DNA of 64,000 nt, taken from positions 1 to 64,000 of the forward strand of contig JANQQZ010000133.1 in assembly GCA_028284805.1 (NCBI GenBank), in the 5' to 3' direction. Source of the DNA: Phycisphaerales bacterium. Its GTDB lineage: Bacteria > Planctomycetota > Phycisphaerae > Phycisphaerales > UBA1924. The position numbers and the translations under genes are program-made. Positions 1 through 9,714 of this stretch are shown one piece after another. The notes below the pieces were generated by a model, which was given only the letters and a program-made list of their open reading frames with translations, made no database searches and was not told where the DNA came from. The first letter of the stretch is position 1. Every line of letters begins with the position of its first letter.

Positions 1-96
1 TCCGTGCTGCGCTCGCGCGTTATGGCACGTCGTCTCCCTCGGGCTGGGACTGGCCGGCGGTGTACGACGCGCCATAACGCGCGAGCGCAGCACGGA
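1..96. repeat. Imperfect inverted repeat (arms 1-33 and 64-96, one mismatch, ~30 bp loop) at window edge
   Basis: tccgtgctgcgctcgcgcgttatggc (1-26) is the exact reverse complement of gccataacgcgcgagcgcagcacgga (71-96); pairing extends to 33 bp with one mismatch. Confidence 0.95.
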
Positions 97-274
97 ACGC
101 CTGAGGCCCCATCGCGGCGCCGGGCATGCCCTTGTTGAGCTGCACGCCCGTGTCGTCGGGCAGACCAATCAACGCGACGCGACAGCCTTCGGGGGAGTCA
201 CCCCGGATGAGCGATGCGAAGGAACCCGGCCGGGAACTTACCCACTCAACGGGTCTGACGTGTGCGAGTTTCAT
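20..274 (-). CDS. hutG: Formimidoylglutamase / arginase-family protein, N-terminal fragment; last ~17 codons are probably a fold-back artefact
   Basis: Ureohydrolase-like N-terminus ([36 protein letters not shown]); ATG overlaps hutU stop by 4 bp; truncated at inverted repeat. Confidence 0.75.
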   Translation of the reverse strand: MKLAHVRPVEWVSSRPGSFASLIRGDSPEGCRVALIGLPDDTGVQLNKGMPGAAMGPQAFRAALARYGASYTAGQSQPEGDDVP

Positions 275-2001
275 TGCGTGCCTGGATCGCGCATGGGGAT
301 GTCGACGTGCCGCTCGGTCGCGCAGCGGTCGGCGGTCTCGTACCCTGCGTCGGCATGCCGGAAGACGCCCATCATGGGATCGTTTGTGAGCACGCGTTTC
401 ACTCGCTCCGAGGCTTCGGCCGTGCCGTCGGCGACGACGACCTGACCTGCGTGCTGACTGAACCCGATGCCCACGCCCCCGCCGTGATGGAAGCTGACCC
501 AGCTCGCCCCGCTGGCGACGTTCACCATGGCGTTGAGCAGAGGCCAGTCGGACACAGCATCGGTCCCGTCGAGCATGCCCTCGGTCTCACGGTTCGGGCT
601 GGCGACCGAGCCGCAGTCGAGGTGGTCGCGCCCGATGACGATGGGGGCGCTGAGATCGCCCCGGGCGACCATGTCGTTGAAGAGCAGGCCCGCCTTGTCC
701 CGCTCGCCGAGCCCGAACCAGCAGATGCGAGCGGGAAGCCCTTGCCACCCGAATCGGGGTTCGCAGGCGTTGAAATCTCCCGCGAGCAGGGCATCGGGGT
801 TCTTGTGACAGCCGAGCAGCCAGGCGTGCAAACGCTCGTTGAAGCCGCCCGCATCGCGGGGAAAGGCCTCGAGCAGAGCACGATCGGTCTTGTAGATGTC
901 AGCGGGGTCGCCCGACAGCGCCGCCCAGCGGAAGGGCCCACGCCCGAGGCAGAACTGCTCGCGGATGTACGCGGGCACGAATCCCGGGAACGCGAAGGCA
1001 TCGGCGAAGCCATTGTCCTTCGCACGCTGACGGATGTTGTTGCCGTAATCGAAGGTGACCGCGCCACGCTTCTGGAGCTCGACCATGGCGCGGACGTGAC
1101 GGGTCATCGAGTCGATGCTCAGCCGCTGGTAGGCGTCCGGATCTTCCTGGCGTGCAACGATGGCCTGCTCGAGGGAGTACTCGACCGGCACGTACCCATC
1201 AAGCGGGTCGTGAGCGGAGGTCTGATCGGTCAGGGCATCGGGAGTGATGCCTCGGTCGAGCATCCGTTCGAGCAGATCGACCGCGTTGGCGTGGACACCC
1301 ACGGAGATCGCCTGGCGCTGTTCCGCAAGGGCGAGAGCGCGATCGATCGCTGCGTCGATGTCGTCTAGAACCTCGTCGAGGTATCTGTCGTGCAAGCGAC
1401 GGTCGAGACGCGTGCGATCGACGTCGGCGATGAGGCAGGTGCCCCCGGCGAGCGTAACCGCCAGGGGCTGCGCACCGCCCATCCCGCCGCACCCCGCTGT
1501 CACGCACAGCTTCCCCGCGAGGGTGCCGCCAAAGTGCTTGCGCCCGCACTCGGCGAAGGTCTCGTATGTGCCCTGGAGGATGCCCTGCGTGCCGATGTAG
1601 ATCCACGACCCCGCGGTCATCTGGCCGTACATCAGCAGACCCTTGGCCTCGAGTTCATCGAAGTGCTGCTGTGTCGCCCAGTGGGGGACCAGGTTGCTGT
1701 TGGCGATCAGCACCCGCGGCGCATCGGCGTGCGTGCGCACGACGCCGACGGGTTTGCCCGATTGCACGAGCAGGGTCTCGTCGGGTTCGAGGCGTTCGAG
1801 CGTGCGAACGATCGCGTCGAAAGCCTCCCACGAACGCGCCGCACGCCCCCGCCCGCCGTAGACGACGAGCGTGTCGGGGTTCTCCGCGACCTCGGGATCG
1901 AGGTTGTTCATCAGCATGCGCATCGCCGCTTCCGCGGCCCAGGAACGGCAGGTGCGCTCGGTGCCGCGCGGTGCGCGGATCGTTCGGGCGTGTGTACTCA
2001 T
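271..2001 (-). CDS. hutU: Urocanate hydratase
   Basis: Full-length urocanase-like ORF ([56 protein letters not shown]); adjacent to hutH. Confidence 0.97.
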   Translation of the reverse strand: MSTHARTIRAPRGTERTCRSWAAEAAMRMLMNNLDPEVAENPDTLVVYGGRGRAARSWEAFDAIVRTLERLEPDETLLVQSGKPVGVVRTHADAPRVLIANSNLVPHWATQQHFDELEAKGLLMYGQMTAGSWIYIGTQGILQGTYETFAECGRKHFGGTLAGKLCVTAGCGGMGGAQPLAVTLAGGTCLIADVDRTRLDRRLHDRYLDEVLDDIDAAIDRALALAEQRQAISVGVHANAVDLLERMLDRGITPDALTDQTSAHDPLDGYVPVEYSLEQAIVARQEDPDAYQRLSIDSMTRHVRAMVELQKRGAVTFDYGNNIRQRAKDNGFADAFAFPGFVPAYIREQFCLGRGPFRWAALSGDPADIYKTDRALLEAFPRDAGGFNERLHAWLLGCHKNPDALLAGDFNACEPRFGWQGLPARICWFGLGERDKAGLLFNDMVARGDLSAPIVIGRDHLDCGSVASPNRETEGMLDGTDAVSDWPLLNAMVNVASGASWVSFHHGGGVGIGFSQHAGQVVVADGTAEASERVKRVLTNDPMMGVFRHADAGYETADRCATERHVDIPMRDPGTQ

Positions 2002-3554
2002 CGGCTCTCTCCATCGGCTGTGAGCGAGACGAATCGTTCCAGGTCGCCCCGCCGAATCAACGACGCGATCCGTTCAATATCGGGAGCGGGGGGGCGATCG
2101 GTCGTGAATCTCGCGACCTCGGCCCGGATCATGGCATGCACGGCTTCCAGCGCGGACCCGGTCCGGAGCGGGCGATGGAACTCGAGGGCCTCGGCCGCGC
2201 AGAGCAGTTCGATCGCGACTACAGACTCTGCCAGCTCGATCACACGGCGAGCCTTGGCAGCGGCCCGCGGGCCGAAGCTGTTGTAGTCCTCGACACCCGC
2301 ACAGGTCGAGAGGTTCGCTGCAGAAGCGGAATGGCAGAGCCCGACGATCTCGTTGCACGCCGCGGCCGCGGTGTACTGCGCGATCATCAGGCCCGAGGTC
2401 ACGCCTGGCCTGCTCGCCAGATGCGGGCTCAGTCCCGATTCGGTATCGATCGCCGCAAGCATCCAGAAGACGCGCCGCTCGGCCATGCCCGCAATCGGCG
2501 CAAGCGTGGTCGCAGCATGATCGAGCGGGAGCGCGATCGGCATGCCATGGAAGTTCCCGCCGGAGACGAGTTCGGCCTCGCCATTGGCGTCCTCGACGAG
2601 CAGCGGGTTGTCGGTCACGGCACCCAGCTCGCGTTCTACCGCGGTGCGCAGCGATGCAAGCCCGTCGATCACCGCGCCGACCACCTGGGGCTGGCAACGC
2701 AGCGAGTAGGGATCCTGCACCCGGGGGTCGTTGTCGTGGTGCGAGGGGCCGATCTCGCTACCCACGAGCAGCTCGCGGAGCTCTCGCGCCGCGATCCGCG
2801 GGCCTGGGTGGCTGCGCAGCTCCGCGATACGTTCGTCGAACGGGCCCGCCGAGGCGCGGCAGGCATCCACGGAAAGAGCACCCGCCACGATCGCGGCACG
2901 CAGCAGACGCTGGGCGTCGGCCAGGATCACACAGGCTGACGCGGCCATGAGGTGCGTGCCGTTGATCAACGCCAGCCCCTCTTTCGCCTTGAGCGTGATC
3001 GGCCGGAGGCCCGCGTCCTTCAGCGCGCTCTCAGCCGGGCGAACGCGGCCCTCATGCACGCACTCACCGACCCCCGTCATACCGCACGCAATGTGGGCAA
3101 GCGGCGCAAGGTCCCCCGAGGCGCCGACCGATCCGATCGAGGGGACAACGGGCGTGATCCCCGCGTTGAGCATCACCACAAGATGATCGATCACCTCGGG
3201 CCTGACCCCGCTGCGCGCCCGAGCAAGCGACGCCGCCAGGATCACCATGCTGGCCCGGACGATGTCGTCCGCCAAGGGCTCGCCTATGCCCGCCGCATGA
3301 GACCGCACGAGATTGACCTGCAACTCGTCCAGCTCGGCGTCGCTGACACGCTCCCGCGCGAGCGACCCGAAACCGGTGTTCACCCCGTAATGGGGCAGAC
3401 CATCGGTTGCGATGCCCTCGAGCTCGCGTCGTGCCCGCTCGACTTCAACGCGTGCGCGGTCATGGAACTCGACCCTGCGATGGTCTCGAGCAACGCCCAG
3501 CACCTGTTCGGGCAGGAGCGTCGAGCTGTCGAGAGCAAGCGTGCCGTCAGCCAT
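1998..3554 (-). CDS. hutH: Histidine ammonia-lyase
   Basis: [17 protein letters not shown]-forming Ala-Ser-Gly motif; GGNFHGMP; ggagg RBS upstream. Confidence 0.97.
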   Translation of the reverse strand: MADGTLALDSSTLLPEQVLGVARDHRRVEFHDRARVEVERARRELEGIATDGLPHYGVNTGFGSLARERVSDAELDELQVNLVRSHAAGIGEPLADDIVRASMVILAASLARARSGVRPEVIDHLVVMLNAGITPVVPSIGSVGASGDLAPLAHIACGMTGVGECVHEGRVRPAESALKDAGLRPITLKAKEGLALINGTHLMAASACVILADAQRLLRAAIVAGALSVDACRASAGPFDERIAELRSHPGPRIAARELRELLVGSEIGPSHHDNDPRVQDPYSLRCQPQVVGAVIDGLASLRTAVERELGAVTDNPLLVEDANGEAELVSGGNFHGMPIALPLDHAATTLAPIAGMAERRVFWMLAAIDTESGLSPHLASRPGVTSGLMIAQYTAAAACNEIVGLCHSASAANLSTCAGVEDYNSFGPRAAAKARRVIELAESVVAIELLCAAEALEFHRPLRTGSALEAVHAMIRAEVARFTTDRPPAPDIERIASLIRRGDLERFVSLTADGESR

Positions 3555-3580
3555 CCTGGCGGGCCTCCGAAAGCACGATG

Positions 3581-4786
3581 CTAGCTCTGCCTGGACATCA
3601 CGAGTTGCTCAACACACGACAGGAAGCGGTCGATTTCATCGACTGTCGTGGCCCAGCCCGGGCTGACGCGGAGCGCGCCCCGGTCGCCGTTCCCGAAGAC
3701 ATCGTGAAGCAGGGGGGCGCAGTGCGTCCCGCCCCGAACGCAGATGCCGTGCTGCTGATCGAGGAGCATCGCAGCCTCGCGCGGGTGCCATCCCTCCAGC
3801 GTGAACAGCACAACCGCGGTACGGCCCTCGGTGCCGGGGAGCCCCTGCAGAGTCACGCTCCGGACAGCCCCGAGCCCGTCGAGCAGACGCGCCGTCAGAG
3901 CCGCTTCGTGCGCGTGCCGGTCGGGAAGCTCGTGAAGCATGCCAGCGAGCAGCCCCGCGAAACCGACCGCGTTGATGGTCCCGGCCTCCAACGCATCGGG
4001 CAGCACATCGGGCATCCTCATGCCCTGGCCCGCAGCGCCCGTGCCGCCGCGCCGTTCGCAGAAGAACGTGCGCTGAGCGGGGTCATCGGGCCAGGCCCGC
4101 TCGCCGACGACGAGCGCGCCCGTCCCGGTCGGCCCCAGCAGCCCCTTGTGACCGGCGACGGTGATGAGATCAACGTGATCAGCCTGCATGTCAAGCCCAA
4201 CGTGACCGACGGTCTGTGCCGCGTCGACGAGCAGCAGGGCCCTCGCGGTGCGCTCCCGGATCACCGCGCCGACCTCACGCACGGGCTGGACCGTGCCCGC
4301 GGCATTGGACGCGTGGCTCAGGCAGACCAAAACCGTGTCCTCACGGACCGCATCGGACACCTCGGCGGGGTCGGTCCACCCGGTCGTGTCGCAGGGAACA
4401 ACGGACAGATCGATGTCATCGGACTCGACGTAGCACTGAAGTGTTCGGAGCACAGCGTTGTGCTCCACACTGCTGGTGACGACATGGGGACGCCCGGCCT
4501 GAGGGCAGCGGATCGCTCCACCCAGCACGCCGTGGATCGCAGTGTTCACTGCATCCGTGCACCCGTGCGACAGCACCACACGCTCGACCGCAGGTACCCC
4601 CAGTCTCTCGGCGAGCAACTCTCGGACACGCTCCGCCGGCTCGGCGGCCTCCCTGGCAAGCCTGTGCCCACCCCGACCCGGGTTCCCGGCGTGCAGTTCG
4701 AGGAAATCAGCCATCGAGCCGCCCACGCTGGGCGGCTTCGGCCAGCTGGTCGCCGCGTTGTCGAGGTAGATCACGTCGTTCCGCAT
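3581..4786 (-). CDS. Class-V aminotransferase, cysteine desulfurase family
   Basis: IYLDNAATSWPKP N-term, SVEHNAVLR, AGHKGLLGPTGTGAL PLP-Lys region, CVRGGTHCAPLLH, RVSPGW C-term. Confidence 0.85.
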   Translation of the reverse strand: MRNDVIYLDNAATSWPKPPSVGGSMADFLELHAGNPGRGGHRLAREAAEPAERVRELLAERLGVPAVERVVLSHGCTDAVNTAIHGVLGGAIRCPQAGRPHVVTSSVEHNAVLRTLQCYVESDDIDLSVVPCDTTGWTDPAEVSDAVREDTVLVCLSHASNAAGTVQPVREVGAVIRERTARALLLVDAAQTVGHVGLDMQADHVDLITVAGHKGLLGPTGTGALVVGERAWPDDPAQRTFFCERRGGTGAAGQGMRMPDVLPDALEAGTINAVGFAGLLAGMLHELPDRHAHEAALTARLLDGLGAVRSVTLQGLPGTEGRTAVVLFTLEGWHPREAAMLLDQQHGICVRGGTHCAPLLHDVFGNGDRGALRVSPGWATTVDEIDRFLSCVEQLVMSRQS

Positions 4787-4883
4787 CGGATGCCTAGCTT
4801 ACCCCGGAACGGACCCCGTCCTCCGTGACAGATCCCCTCAGCGGCCCTGGGAGGGCCGAAACCACCCTGGAGACCGCCGATAA

Positions 4884-4896
4884 TACATGTTATGTA
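4884..4896. promoter_or_regulatory. Operator-like palindrome TACAT-gtt-ATGTA in an AT-rich patch upstream of the class-V aminotransferase/hut genes
   Basis: gataaTACATgttATGTAaaac in otherwise very GC-rich DNA, ~100 bp upstream of ATG at 4786. Confidence 0.4.
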
Positions 4897-4942
4897 AAAC
4901 TCGCCTCCTGAGGCCGCCAGGCCAGCCATGGGTTGGGGCCGG

Positions 4943-7171
4943 TCAGCCGTCCAACGGGATACGGATGACCTCGCCGCCCCGGCCCTCCCCGACGAGTTCG
5001 CCGTCAGCCCCGAGCACACGGACACGCACCGCTCGGTCCGGGCGCGGCATCGAGCCGCCCAGGAACTCGCTCTGCACGGTGACCCCGTCGTCGCCAAGCT
5101 CGGCCGTGAACCGGATCCGGCGGTACTCGCCCTGCTGATAGCCCCAGCCCTCGCCCGCGTCCTCGTAGAGCAGGCCAGACGCCCGGCCCTCGTGGTCGAG
5201 CGCGATGAGGAGGGTGAGTTCGTCGTACTGGTTGGGTGTGTCACCCATGAACTCGATGACGGGGCCGCTCGGGACGATCGCGCCCGGGCGCAGGTAGAGG
5301 ATGGGCTGATTCGGATCTTCGCTGTCGCGGCCCTCGCCGTCGAAGTCGGCGAAGTCCAGTTTCTGCCAGGCGATGCCCTCGGTGTTCTCGGGCAGGTCGT
5401 GGGCGCTGGATCGATCGGGCGTGGTCTGAACGGCCACCAGGATGTCGTCGCCGATCAGGAACGAGTCGTCCTCGTCGCGGAGCCGGGGATCAGCGGGGTC
5501 GGCGAAGAACACGGGCCTGGCGATGGGCATACCCGTCCGGCTCGATTCCTCGAACAGCGTGTAGTAGTACGGGATGAGCCGGTAGCGTCGCTCGAGCGCA
5601 CGCCGGCAGCTCGCCTCGACTTCCGGGCCGAACGCCCAGGGCTCCTTGTCGATGTTGCCCGTCTGCGTGTGCCCACGGGCGAAGGGCAGGAGCGCGCCGA
5701 ATCCCATCCACCGCGCGAACATCTCGGGGGTCCCCGGGTCGATGAAGCCTCCGATGTCGGGCCCCGCGAAGGGCTGGCCCGAGAGGCCCAGGTTCAGAGT
5801 CATCGGGATCGACGTATCGAGGTGGAACCAGTTCGTGGTGTTGTCGCCCGTCCATGTCGCGCCGTAGCGGTGCCCGCCGATGTAGTTCGCGCGGCTGAGC
5901 ACGAAGGGTCGCTTGTCGGGGTTGGCCGCCATCACGCCCTCGCGGGTGGCCTTGATCATCATCATGCCGAAGACGTTGTGATAGCGGGCGTGCGGGCCCT
6001 CGCCCCCGAGCACCTCGTCGGCGCGGTGGATGTTGTCCTCGGGCATGGTCGTCGCACCGACGATCTCGTCCCCCTCGCGGATGAGGATCGCCGGCTCGTT
6101 CATGTCGTTCCAGACGCCGTCGATACCCAGAGCCATGTAGTCTTCGTAGAGCCCCGCCCACCACTCGCGGACGTGCGCCATGGTGTAGTCGGGGAAGACC
6201 ACCTCACCGGGCCAGACCTCGCCCAGATACTCGGTGCCGTCGGAGTTTCGCACCCATGCATCGATGGCGTCGCCCTGATCGTGCACGAAGTAGCCATCCT
6301 CGTTCTTGATGCCTGGGTTGATCATCCATATGTTCGCGAAGCTCTTGCCATCGAGCCATGCGTTGAGTCCGGCAGGGTCGGGGAAGTGCTCGGGGTCGAA
6401 GGTGAACGAGCGGAACCCGTCCATGTAGTCGATGTCCATCCAGATGACATCACACGGCATGTTGCGGTCGCGGAAGCCGTTTGCGATCTCCTTGACGCGC
6501 GACTCCGGGTAGTAGCTGTAGCGGCACTGGTGATAACCGATGGCCCACTTGGGCGGCATCGTGATCGTGCCGGTCAGGTCGCCGAGCTCGCGAACCACAC
6601 CCTGGGGCGAATCGGCATCGATGACGATGACCGGGTGCTCGGGCCCCTCGGACTCGAAGCGGATGCCCTCGGTGAGGTCGATGAACACGCGGTAGGTGGA
6701 GTCGGCAAGGACACCGAACGCGGAGCCGTCAGCACGGACCGCGAGCACCCAAGGGTGCGCGGTGTAGAGCGGAGACTCATCCTGATACCCGTAGGCATCG
6801 GTGTTCCAATGCTCGGTGCGCCTCCCGTTGCGAAGCAGCGGGCCGGCGGCCTGGCCCGTGCCGTAGAGGCTCGTGCCTTCCTCGATCGGAATCTCGCTCA
6901 CGAAGCGTCCGTCTTCCATGCTGAAGGAGACTTCAACGGGGAACTCATCGGGAACATCGGCGATCGCCGGCCTGGGCGACTGCAGGGCGAACGACGGCAC
7001 CATCGCCTCACGCGCAGCCTCGCTGGCATGAAAGCGGGCGGTGCGCGGACCGATCATCTCCCCCACCGGCTCGGCCCAGATTTGAGCCACGGGGATGACC
7101 ATGCAGGCCGCGAGCAAGCACATGAACCGGACGAGATGCCGCGAGACACAGGCCGTAGGTGTGGTGTCCAT
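4943..7171 (-). CDS. Glycoside hydrolase family 31 (alpha-glucosidase-like), secreted
   Basis: Signal peptide; IWMDIDYMDGFRSFTFD and GIDGVWNDMNEPA GH31 motifs. Confidence 0.92.
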   Translation of the reverse strand: MDTTPTACVSRHLVRFMCLLAACMVIPVAQIWAEPVGEMIGPRTARFHASEAAREAMVPSFALQSPRPAIADVPDEFPVEVSFSMEDGRFVSEIPIEEGTSLYGTGQAAGPLLRNGRRTEHWNTDAYGYQDESPLYTAHPWVLAVRADGSAFGVLADSTYRVFIDLTEGIRFESEGPEHPVIVIDADSPQGVVRELGDLTGTITMPPKWAIGYHQCRYSYYPESRVKEIANGFRDRNMPCDVIWMDIDYMDGFRSFTFDPEHFPDPAGLNAWLDGKSFANIWMINPGIKNEDGYFVHDQGDAIDAWVRNSDGTEYLGEVWPGEVVFPDYTMAHVREWWAGLYEDYMALGIDGVWNDMNEPAILIREGDEIVGATTMPEDNIHRADEVLGGEGPHARYHNVFGMMMIKATREGVMAANPDKRPFVLSRANYIGGHRYGATWTGDNTTNWFHLDTSIPMTLNLGLSGQPFAGPDIGGFIDPGTPEMFARWMGFGALLPFARGHTQTGNIDKEPWAFGPEVEASCRRALERRYRLIPYYYTLFEESSRTGMPIARPVFFADPADPRLRDEDDSFLIGDDILVAVQTTPDRSSAHDLPENTEGIAWQKLDFADFDGEGRDSEDPNQPILYLRPGAIVPSGPVIEFMGDTPNQYDELTLLIALDHEGRASGLLYEDAGEGWGYQQGEYRRIRFTAELGDDGVTVQSEFLGGSMPRPDRAVRVRVLGADGELVGEGRGGEVIRIPLDG

Positions 7172-7243
7172 AACGCTTACTCCAGTCTCGGTTCGGGATC
7201 CTGAACGAGTGGGCGGGTCATCGTGGTCGCAAGGCTCGCGTGC

Positions 7244-9055
7244 TCATCCGCCGAGGGCCGCGAGCACACGCTCGCGGAGCTGGTCGAAGGCGACGAGCTC
7301 GCCCTTGCCCTCATCCGTCCTCCGCTTGAATTCCACGCCCCCCTGCTCGAGGGCCTTGTCGCCGATGGTCACGCGGACCGGGACGCCAATCAGATCGGCG
7401 TCCTTGAACTTCACACCGGGACGCTCCTTGCGGTCGTCGAGCAGAACATCCGCGCCGGCTTCGCTGAGATCACGGGCGACGCGGTCGCCAGCCTCGTCGT
7501 GCTCGGGCTTCTTGGGATCCATAACGGTCACGACGGCGTGGTACGGAGCGATGGGCGTGGGCCAGCGGACGCCGCCCTCGTCGTGCGACTGCTCGATCGC
7601 CGCCGCGATCACGCGGCTCACGCCGATGCCGTAGCAGCCCATGATCACGTCGGTCTTCTTCTGGTTCTCGTCGAGCACGACGAAGTCGAAGGCCTTCGAG
7701 TAGATCGTGCCGAGCTTGAAGATGTGCCCAACCTCGATGCCTCGCCGCGCCTCGAGAGCAGCCCCCGCCTGTCGGGGGGAGGGATCCCCCGCCTGCGCAT
7801 TCCGGATCTCGGCAACACGAACGGGGCCGTCGCCGCCGGGCGCATCCGGCAACGCCAGACCGAGGTCGCGGCTCCACACGAAGCCCGTGTCGTGATGGTC
7901 CTTCGTGTCCGATCCGGTTGCCCACACGCCCTGCTGGACGCCCCGGGTCGCATCGTGGTCGATCAGCAGCAGCGTGTTCGGAACCGTCGCGGCCGTGCGC
8001 GGGCTGACATAGCCGATGGCAAAGCCGGCCTCCTTGGCGAGCTTCTCGTCGGCGAGCGCGACAGAACGCCCGGCAGCGTCGCGCACCTTGCCCTCGTTGA
8101 CTTCGTGGTCACCCCGGACCACCGCGACGACCCAGCCGGGCTCGCCGTCGGTCGTCTGGAAGACCACCGACTTCAGCATCCCGCTTGGCTCGACGCCCAG
8201 GTGCCCGGCAACCGCATCGATGCCCGGCATGTTGGGCGTGTGATGCTTCGAGAGCGACGCGTCTGAGCTGGCTTCGAAGGACCACCCCCGCTCACCGATC
8301 TCACACTTCTCGACGTTCGCCGCATAGCTCGATGCCGGGCAGACCAGGATCGTGTCCTCGCCCGTCTCAGCATTGACCATGAACTCGTGCGAGGCCGAGC
8401 CGCCAATCGGCCCTGCCTCGGCCTCGACGACCGTGAAGTCGAGCCCGCAGCGCGTGAAGATGTTGACGTACGCCTGGTAGAGCCGGTCGTAGGTCTCGTT
8501 GAGGCCCCCGTCGCCCTCGATCCGCGTGTGGAACGAGTAGGCATCCTTCATCGTGAACTCACGCCCGCGGAGAAGACCGGCGCGGGGGCGGAACTCGTCG
8601 CGGAACTTCGTCTGGATCTGGTACACGGTCAGCGGCAGCTGCTTGTAGCTCGTGACCGAGCCCTTGACGAGTTCGGTCACCGTCTCCTCATGGGTCGGGC
8701 CCAGCGCGGTGAGGCGGCCGTGCCTGTCGGTGAGTCGGAAGAGCAGGTCGCCGTAGGCCTCGTCGCGTTTCGTCCCGCCGTAGAGCTCGATCGGCACGAG
8801 CGCGGGCAGCAAGAGCTCGCTGGCGCCCGCCGCGTCCATCTCCTCGCGGACGATCTGCGACACCTTCTGGAGCACGCGGAAGCCAAGGGGCAGGAAGTCG
8901 TAGACGCCCGCAGCAACCTGACGGATGCAGCCCGAGCGCAGCATGAGCCGGTGGCTGGGTGTGGTCGCCTCCGCCGGCGCCTCGCGGAGCGTTGGGATGA
9001 GCGTCTGTGTCCAGCGGTGCGTCACGCCCGTGCGGATCGTTGAAATCGGGTTCAT
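7244..9055 (-). CDS. proS: Prolyl-tRNA synthetase
   Basis: Class II aaRS; GPTHEETVTELV, TKFRDEFRPRAGLLRGREFTMKDAYSFH, GCYGIGVSR. Confidence 0.97.
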   Translation of the reverse strand: MNPISTIRTGVTHRWTQTLIPTLREAPAEATTPSHRLMLRSGCIRQVAAGVYDFLPLGFRVLQKVSQIVREEMDAAGASELLLPALVPIELYGGTKRDEAYGDLLFRLTDRHGRLTALGPTHEETVTELVKGSVTSYKQLPLTVYQIQTKFRDEFRPRAGLLRGREFTMKDAYSFHTRIEGDGGLNETYDRLYQAYVNIFTRCGLDFTVVEAEAGPIGGSASHEFMVNAETGEDTILVCPASSYAANVEKCEIGERGWSFEASSDASLSKHHTPNMPGIDAVAGHLGVEPSGMLKSVVFQTTDGEPGWVVAVVRGDHEVNEGKVRDAAGRSVALADEKLAKEAGFAIGYVSPRTAATVPNTLLLIDHDATRGVQQGVWATGSDTKDHHDTGFVWSRDLGLALPDAPGGDGPVRVAEIRNAQAGDPSPRQAGAALEARRGIEVGHIFKLGTIYSKAFDFVVLDENQKKTDVIMGCYGIGVSRVIAAAIEQSHDEGGVRWPTPIAPYHAVVTVMDPKKPEHDEAGDRVARDLSEAGADVLLDDRKERPGVKFKDADLIGVPVRVTIGDKALEQGGVEFKRRTDEGKGELVAFDQLRERVLAALGG

Positions 9056-9064
9056 GGAGCGAGT

Positions 9065-9682
9065 CTAGCCGGAGCGCCGCGCAGTCTTCGACGCCGGTTC
9101 CCGCAGCGGCACGCCCGAGGCCTCGAACGCCGCCGACCAGCGCTCCGCGGCGCGGAGTTGGTCGTCACCCGCACGCCCCGCCCACCAAACCTCACCGGGC
9201 AGCAGGCCCAGGTCGATCGCGAGATCGGCCATCTGGCGATCGCTCAGGTCCGCGAAGGGTGCCTCGATCATCGCCGCGTCGCCGGACTCGACCTCGAGCA
9301 GACGCTCGACCAGAAGGGCGCTGTTCGCGATCGCCGCGGCGCGGTCGAGGTCGACCGACTCCGGATCGAGCGGGACGCCTGCGTGCGCCGCCCAGACCAC
9401 GCGAGACGCTCCCCTCTCCTCGGCGAGACGACCCGCCGCGAGCAGCCGGTCGGCGCTACGCATCGCATACGGCAATGGATCGAGAATGGAAGCACTGTTT
9501 GCCGCCGCTTGGCGCTGCAGGAGGGCGCCGGGCGGCGACGCACTCTCCACCGACGGAAGCAGAAAGAGATCGGACGGACCGGATGAATCAGACGCGAGGG
9601 ACGACTCGGCAGCATGCACCAGCGCGATCAACGCTCCGAGATCGCCATCGGACAGGATGACCGTGCCGCCGCGGTTGCTCAC
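9065..9682 (-). CDS. QueC-like PP-loop-fold protein with degenerate ATP-binding and zinc motifs (putative pseudoenzyme)
   Basis: TVILSDGDLGALIALVHA resembles the QueC SGGxDS loop region; IEAPFADLSDRQMADLAIDLGL and DDQLRAAERWSAAFEASGVPL parallel QueC C-terminal blocks; GTG start chosen to avoid the upstream CDS. Confidence 0.5.
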   Translation of the reverse strand: MSNRGGTVILSDGDLGALIALVHAAESSLASDSSGPSDLFLLPSVESASPPGALLQRQAAANSASILDPLPYAMRSADRLLAAGRLAEERGASRVVWAAHAGVPLDPESVDLDRAAAIANSALLVERLLEVESGDAAMIEAPFADLSDRQMADLAIDLGLLPGEVWWAGRAGDDQLRAAERWSAAFEASGVPLREPASKTARRSG

Positions 9683-9714
9683 GGACAAGCCTAGCCGCAC
9701 CCGGGCGGGGCTTC

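Noticed and set aside
4928-7204. 758-aa plus-strand ORF opposite the GH31 gene
   Set aside because: Antisense of a clear GH31 coding sequence; composition (V/H/R/D/E rich, no motifs) is typical of mirror-frame ORFs in high-GC DNA
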